Of a stretch of 64,000 nt of DNA, positions 60,729-64,000 are shown piece after piece. The stretch comes from Blastococcus atacamensis (lineage in GTDB: Bacteria; Actinomycetota; Actinomycetes; Mycobacteriales; Geodermatophilaceae), in NCBI RefSeq assembly GCF_002938425.1, contig NZ_POQU01000002.1, positions 1 to 64,000 on the forward strand, in the 5' to 3' direction. Under the pieces are notes generated by a model. It saw only the letters and a list, made by a program, of their open reading frames with translations, did not search any database and had not been told where the DNA came from. The first letter of the stretch is position 1. Each line of letters begins with the position of its first letter. The position numbers were made by a program, and so were the translations under genes.

Positions 60729-61223
60729 ATGAGTGACCTCCTCGACGTCCCCGTGACCACCCTCCAGGGCGAGCCGACGACGTTCGGCGCGCTCACCGGC
60801 GGTCGCCCCGCCCTCGTGGTCAACGTGGCCAGCAAGTGCGGGCTCACCCCGCAGTACACGGCGCTCGAGGCGCTGCACGAGGAGTACGGCAGCCGCGGCT
60901 TCACCGTCGTCGGCGTGCCCTGCAACCAGTTCATGGGTCAGGAGCCGGGCACCGCGGAGGAGATCGAGCAGTTCTGCTCGGCGACCTACGGCGTCACGTT
61001 CCCGATGACTGAGAAGGTCGACGTCAACGGCGCGGACGCCCATCCGCTGTTCCAGCAGCTCACCGCCGTCCCCGACCTGGACGGCGCCGCGGGTGATGTC
61101 TCCTGGAACTTCGAGAAGTGGGTCGTCTCGGGCTCGGGTGACGTGGTGGCCCGCTTCCGGCCGCGGACGCTGCCCGACGCTCCCGAGGTGCGCGCCGCGA
61201 TCGAGTCGGTCCTCCCCGCCTGA
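60729..61223 (+). CDS. Glutathione peroxidase-family thiol peroxidase
   Basis: 164 aa. Peroxidatic Cys in NVASKCGLTPQYTALE, the Gln in CNQFMGQEPG and Trp in VSWNFEKW form the catalytic set; Cys, not selenocysteine. In mycothiol-containing actinobacteria such enzymes use thioredoxin. Reduces hydrogen or organic peroxides. 28 bases after the DUF2237 gene, likely same transcript. Confidence 0.92.
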   Translation: MSDLLDVPVTTLQGEPTTFGALTGGRPALVVNVASKCGLTPQYTALEALHEEYGSRGFTVVGVPCNQFMGQEPGTAEEIEQFCSATYGVTFPMTEKVDVNGADAHPLFQQLTAVPDLDGAAGDVSWNFEKWVVSGSGDVVARFRPRTLPDAPEVRAAIESVLPA

Positions 61224-61264
61224 CACGGGGGGCGAGGGCGAGGCACCCGGCCTACCGTCGGGCC

Positions 61265-61984
61265 ATGAGCGACGCCGACCTCCGCTTCTGGTTCGACCCG
61301 GTCTGCCCCTTCGCCTGGATGACCAGCAAGTGGGTCCGCATGGTGAGCGAGCAGCGGCAGTACGCCGTCGAGTGGCGGTTCATCTCGCTGCGGCTGCTCA
61401 ACGCGCACATCGACTACGACGCGCACTTCCCGCCCGAGTACGAGGCCGGGCACACCTCGGGGCTCCGCCTGCTGCGGGTCGCCGCCCGCGTCCGGGCCGA
61501 GCACGGCCCCGAGGCCGTCGGCCCCCTGTACGCCGCGCTGGGCGGGCAGATCTTCGAGACGGCGAACGAGCCCGGTCACGAGGTCCGCCGCGGCACCCGC
61601 GATTTCCTCGAGCCGCTGCTCGCCGACCTGGGGCTCCCGACCGACCTCGCCGCAGCCCTGGACGACGACTCCTGGGATGCCCAGATCCAGGCGGAGACCG
61701 ACGAGGCGCTGGCCCTGACCGGCAAGGACGTCGGGACGCCGATCCTGCAGTTCCGCCCGCCGGACGGCGTCGCCTTCTTCGGCCCGGTGATCAGCCGGCT
61801 GCCCGCCGAGGCCGAGGCGGTGCAGCTGTGGGACCACGTGATCGGGCTGGCCTCGTTCCCCGGGTTCGCCGAGCTCAAGCGCAGCCTGCGCGAGCGGCCG
61901 CAGCTGGTCGGGTTCGGCTGGCGGCCGGAGGAGCAGCAGGCCCAGGAGGACTGGCACGGCGGCAGCCGGCGGCAGAAGAAGTGA
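61265..61984 (+). CDS. DsbA-family protein, mycothiol-dependent nitroreductase (Rv2466c)-like
   Basis: 239 aa. FWFDPVCPFAWMTSKWVRMV aligns with the Rv2466c start, but the CPWC redox motif is CPFA here, so only one active-site Cys remains. VGTPILQFRPPDGVAFFGPV holds the cis-Pro. Likely a mono-thiol mycothiol-linked oxidoreductase. TACCGT six bases before the ATG suggests a leaderless transcript. Confidence 0.85.
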   Translation: MSDADLRFWFDPVCPFAWMTSKWVRMVSEQRQYAVEWRFISLRLLNAHIDYDAHFPPEYEAGHTSGLRLLRVAARVRAEHGPEAVGPLYAALGGQIFETANEPGHEVRRGTRDFLEPLLADLGLPTDLAAALDDDSWDAQIQAETDEALALTGKDVGTPILQFRPPDGVAFFGPVISRLPAEAEAVQLWDHVIGLASFPGFAELKRSLRERPQLVGFGWRPEEQQAQEDWHGGSRRQKK

Positions 61985-62016
61985 CGGCGCCGGTGGAGAC
62001 CCCTCCTCGGTGGAGG

Positions 62017-62035
62017 TAAGGTAAGCCTTATCTGA
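62017..62035. promoter_or_regulatory. IdeR/DtxR-like iron box
   Basis: TAAGGTAAGCCTTATCTGA matches the 19-bp DtxR/IdeR consensus at 14 positions (GGT-AGCC core). It lies 31 bases before the siderophore permease start, in the expected place for iron-dependent repression. Confidence 0.8.
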
Positions 62036-62066
62036 CCTGCACCACCGTCCGTTCCGGGAGCTGCTC

Positions 62067-63122
62067 GTGGCCACCACGGTCGACGTCCCGGTCCGGGACG
62101 CAGCCCGCCCGCCCGCGCGCTCCCCGGGCGGCCGGCGGCTGGCCACCCTGCTCGTCCTGCTCGTGCTGGTCGTCGCGGCCGCGCTGGCCAGCATCGCCGT
62201 CGGCACCCGGTCCATCGGCCTGGGCGAGGTGTGGCGGTCGCTGCTCGACAGCGACCTGGCCACCGAGGAAGCGGTGATCGTCCGCCAGCTCCGGGTCCCG
62301 CGGACCGTGCTCGGCCTGCTGGTGGGGCTGGCGCTGGGCCTCGCGGGCGCGCTGATGCAGGGCCACACCCGCAACCCCCTCGGCGACCCCGGCCTGCTCG
62401 GCATCACCGCCGGCGCCAGCCTCGCCGTCGTCCTGGCCATCTCGGTGCTGGGGCTGAGCTCGCCGTCGGGCTACGTCTGGTTCGCCTTCGCCGGCGCCCT
62501 GGCCGGCACCGTGCTGGTCTACGCGATCGGCTCGGCCGGCCGCGGCGCGGCCACCCCGCTCACCCTCGCCCTGGCCGGCGCGGCGCTGTCGGCGCTGTTC
62601 TTCGCCCTGGTCCGGGCCATCCTGGTCAGCGACCAGCAGACCCTGGACAGCTTCCGGTTCTGGGTCGTGGGCTCCCTGGCGGGCCGCGGCGCCGAGGTCG
62701 CCTGGCAGGTGGGCCCGTTCATCGCCGCCGGCCTGGTGCTCGCGCTGGCCAACGCGCCGGCGCTGAACCTGCTGGGCCTGGGCGAGGACGTCGCCCGCGG
62801 TCTGGGCCAGCGGATCTGGCTGGCCCGCGTCGGCGGCCTGGGCGCCATCACGCTGCTGTGCGGCGCGGCCACCGCGGCCTGCGGGCCCATCGCGTTCGTC
62901 GGCCTCGTGGTGCCGCACATCGTGCGGGCGCTCACCGGCCCCGACCACCGGTGGCTCCTGCCGTGCTCGGGCCTGCTCGGCGCCGCGCTGCTGCTGGGCG
63001 CGGACGTGATCGGCCGGGTGGTCGCCCGGCCGGCCGAGCTGCAGGTCGGCATCGTCCTGGCGCTGCTCGGCGCACCCTTCTTCATCGCCCTCGTGCGCCG
63101 GACCCGGGCGGCCGGGCTGTGA
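62067..63122 (+). CDS. FecCD-family iron-siderophore ABC permease
   Basis: 351 aa, about nine to ten membrane helices. VRQLRVPRTVLGLLVGLALG, GALMQGHTRNPLGDPGLLGI and CGPIAFVGLVVPHIVRALTG are the FecCD/BtuC signatures (helix-2 motif and coupling loop). Imports ferric siderophores with a partner permease, ATPase and binding protein. GTG start with GGGAG upstream and an iron box in front. Overlaps the next gene by 4 bp. Confidence 0.93.
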   Translation: MATTVDVPVRDAARPPARSPGGRRLATLLVLLVLVVAAALASIAVGTRSIGLGEVWRSLLDSDLATEEAVIVRQLRVPRTVLGLLVGLALGLAGALMQGHTRNPLGDPGLLGITAGASLAVVLAISVLGLSSPSGYVWFAFAGALAGTVLVYAIGSAGRGAATPLTLALAGAALSALFFALVRAILVSDQQTLDSFRFWVVGSLAGRGAEVAWQVGPFIAAGLVLALANAPALNLLGLGEDVARGLGQRIWLARVGGLGAITLLCGAATAACGPIAFVGLVVPHIVRALTGPDHRWLLPCSGLLGAALLLGADVIGRVVARPAELQVGIVLALLGAPFFIALVRRTRAAGL

Positions 63123-64000
63123 CCGCCGTGACCCAGGTGCGCGGCGGTCGGGCGGTGCGCGTCGGCCCGGTGTCGGCGTCGCTGCGCTGGCGCGACGCTG
63201 CGGTGCCGGTGCTCGCCTTCGCCGCCCTGGTGATCCTGTCCGCGGTCAGCATGGGTCGCGGCGACTTCCCCCTCGCCGTGCCCGACGTCCTGCGCACCCT
63301 GGTCGGCCTCGGGAAGGGGCCGCAGGAGTTCATCGTCCTGGAGCTGCGCGCCCCGCGGGTCGTCGTCGGCGTGCTGGTCGGGCTGGCGTTCGGCGTGGCC
63401 GGCGCGCTCTTCCAGACCTTCGCCCGCAACCCGCTGGCCTCCCCCGACACGCTGGGCATCACCACCGGCGCCTCCGCCGGGGCGGTGGCCGCCATCGTCC
63501 TGACCGGCGGGACGTCGACCGGCGCGGTCCTCGGCGGGCTGGGCATCCCGGTGGCGGCGCTGCTGGGGGCATTGCTGTCCGGGCTGCTGCTCTTCGCGCT
63601 CACCTGGCGGGCCGGCGTCGACGGGTACCGGCTCGTGCTGGTCGGCATCGCCCTCTGGTCGATCGGCACGGCGCTGGTCGACTGGCTGCTCACCAATGCC
63701 GAGATCTACGACGCGGCGTCGGCCTACGTCTGGATCACCGGCTCGCTCAACGCCCGCACCTGGGACCACGCGCTCCCGCTCGCGCTGGCGCTCGCCGTGC
63801 TGCTGCCCCTCGCGCTGGCCGCCACCCGCACGCTGGCGGTGATGCAGTTCGGCGACGACACCGCCCGCGGGCTCGGGGTGCGGCTGTCCGGCGCGCAGGC
63901 CGCCGTCGTCCTGATCGCGGTGGGGCTGGTGGCCTTCGCCGTCTCCGCCGCCGGGCCGATCGCGTTCGTCGCGCTGATCGTCCCGCAGGTCGCCGTGCGG
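63119..64000 (+). CDS. FecCD-family iron-siderophore ABC permease, second subunit (3' truncated by window)
   Basis: 294 codons present; the frame is open at the window end. GTG 63119 overlaps the first permease stop (GTGA). LRAPRVVVGVLVGLAFGVAG, ALFQTFARNPLASPDTLGIT and AAGPIAFVALIVPQVAVR match the family. Forms a heterodimeric channel with the upstream permease; the ATPase is expected just beyond the window. Confidence 0.93.
   Translation, partial: MTAVTQVRGGRAVRVGPVSASLRWRDAAVPVLAFAALVILSAVSMGRGDFPLAVPDVLRTLVGLGKGPQEFIVLELRAPRVVVGVLVGLAFGVAGALFQTFARNPLASPDTLGITTGASAGAVAAIVLTGGTSTGAVLGGLGIPVAALLGALLSGLLLFALTWRAGVDGYRLVLVGIALWSIGTALVDWLLTNAEIYDAASAYVWITGSLNARTWDHALPLALALAVLLPLALAATRTLAVMQFGDDTARGLGVRLSGAQAAVVLIAVGLVAFAVSAAGPIAFVALIVPQVAVR

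Noticed and set aside
60729-61223. Selenocysteine in the glutathione peroxidase
   Set aside because: The active-site codon is TGC (Cys); no in-frame TGA.

Overview
The window is very GC-rich, mostly intact actinobacterial chromosome. The gene content (FadE5-type acyl-CoA dehydrogenase, acVLRF1, PucR/CdaR and Lrp regulators, GTP-type PEP carboxykinase, an IdeR-like iron box, many GTG starts, leaderless promoters) and gene order suggest a member of Geodermatophilaceae (Blastococcus, Geodermatophilus or Modestobacter type). That family-level placement is inference. The first 113 bases are not genomic: they carry a damaged Nextera-type adapter, so genomic sequence begins at about base 114, inside a gene.

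Layout. 0-8 kb: end of a Pro-rich IPT/TIG surface protein, a decayed chemoreceptor-like remnant, tRNA-Gly(CCC), a GGDEF-EAL protein, a GAF histidine kinase convergent with its likely response regulator, and a type III polyketide synthase with a methyltransferase. 8-13.4 kb: DUF3140, small acidic proteins, a TetR regulator, a LapA-type membrane protein and a FadE5-like dehydrogenase behind a double operator. 13.4-24.6 kb: an MHS transporter divergent from 3-hydroxybutyrate dehydrogenase and a PucR-type regulator, a complete branched-chain amino-acid ABC operon, and a PtpB-like phosphatase. 24.6-31.7 kb: two tandem sensor diguanylate cyclases, SRPBCC and AGE-family proteins. 31.7-36 kb: a branched-chain 2-oxoacid dehydrogenase operon (bkdABC) with a divergent Lrp regulator. 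36-50 kb: mixed genes, including an NlpC/P60 hydrolase, acVLRF1, pckG and an OYE-type reductase, with an unusual number of broken genes. 50-64 kb: NMO, FrnE, a CDF transporter, FKBP, a GH13 glucosidase, a MerR/beta-clamp fusion, an acyl-CoA dehydrogenase, acetoacetate-CoA ligase, glutathione peroxidase, and an iron-siderophore permease pair running off the end.

How the genes work together. Branched-chain amino-acid uptake (liv) and oxo-acid oxidation (bkd), two acyl-CoA dehydrogenases, ketone-body genes (3-hydroxybutyrate dehydrogenase, acetoacetate-CoA ligase) and PEP carboxykinase together indicate growth on acids and amino acids with gluconeogenesis. Three GGDEF proteins point to c-di-GMP signalling.

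Four non-obvious signals stand out. (1) A 55-65 bp palindromic element occurs seven times; at six of these it lies at the 3' end of a gene in the gene's own orientation, once supplying the last codons. (2) SigB/SigF-like promoters (GNTT/GTGT, N14-16, GGGNAN) precede about nine genes for small acidic, DUF3140, SRPBCC and similar proteins; three of them abut a CAGGTSACCTG palindrome. (3) A MerR HTH is fused to two sliding-clamp-like domains and preceded by a textbook MerR-type promoter. (4) Frameshifted genes cluster at 36-44 kb, which together with the adapter at base 81 raises the possibility of residual sequencing errors.
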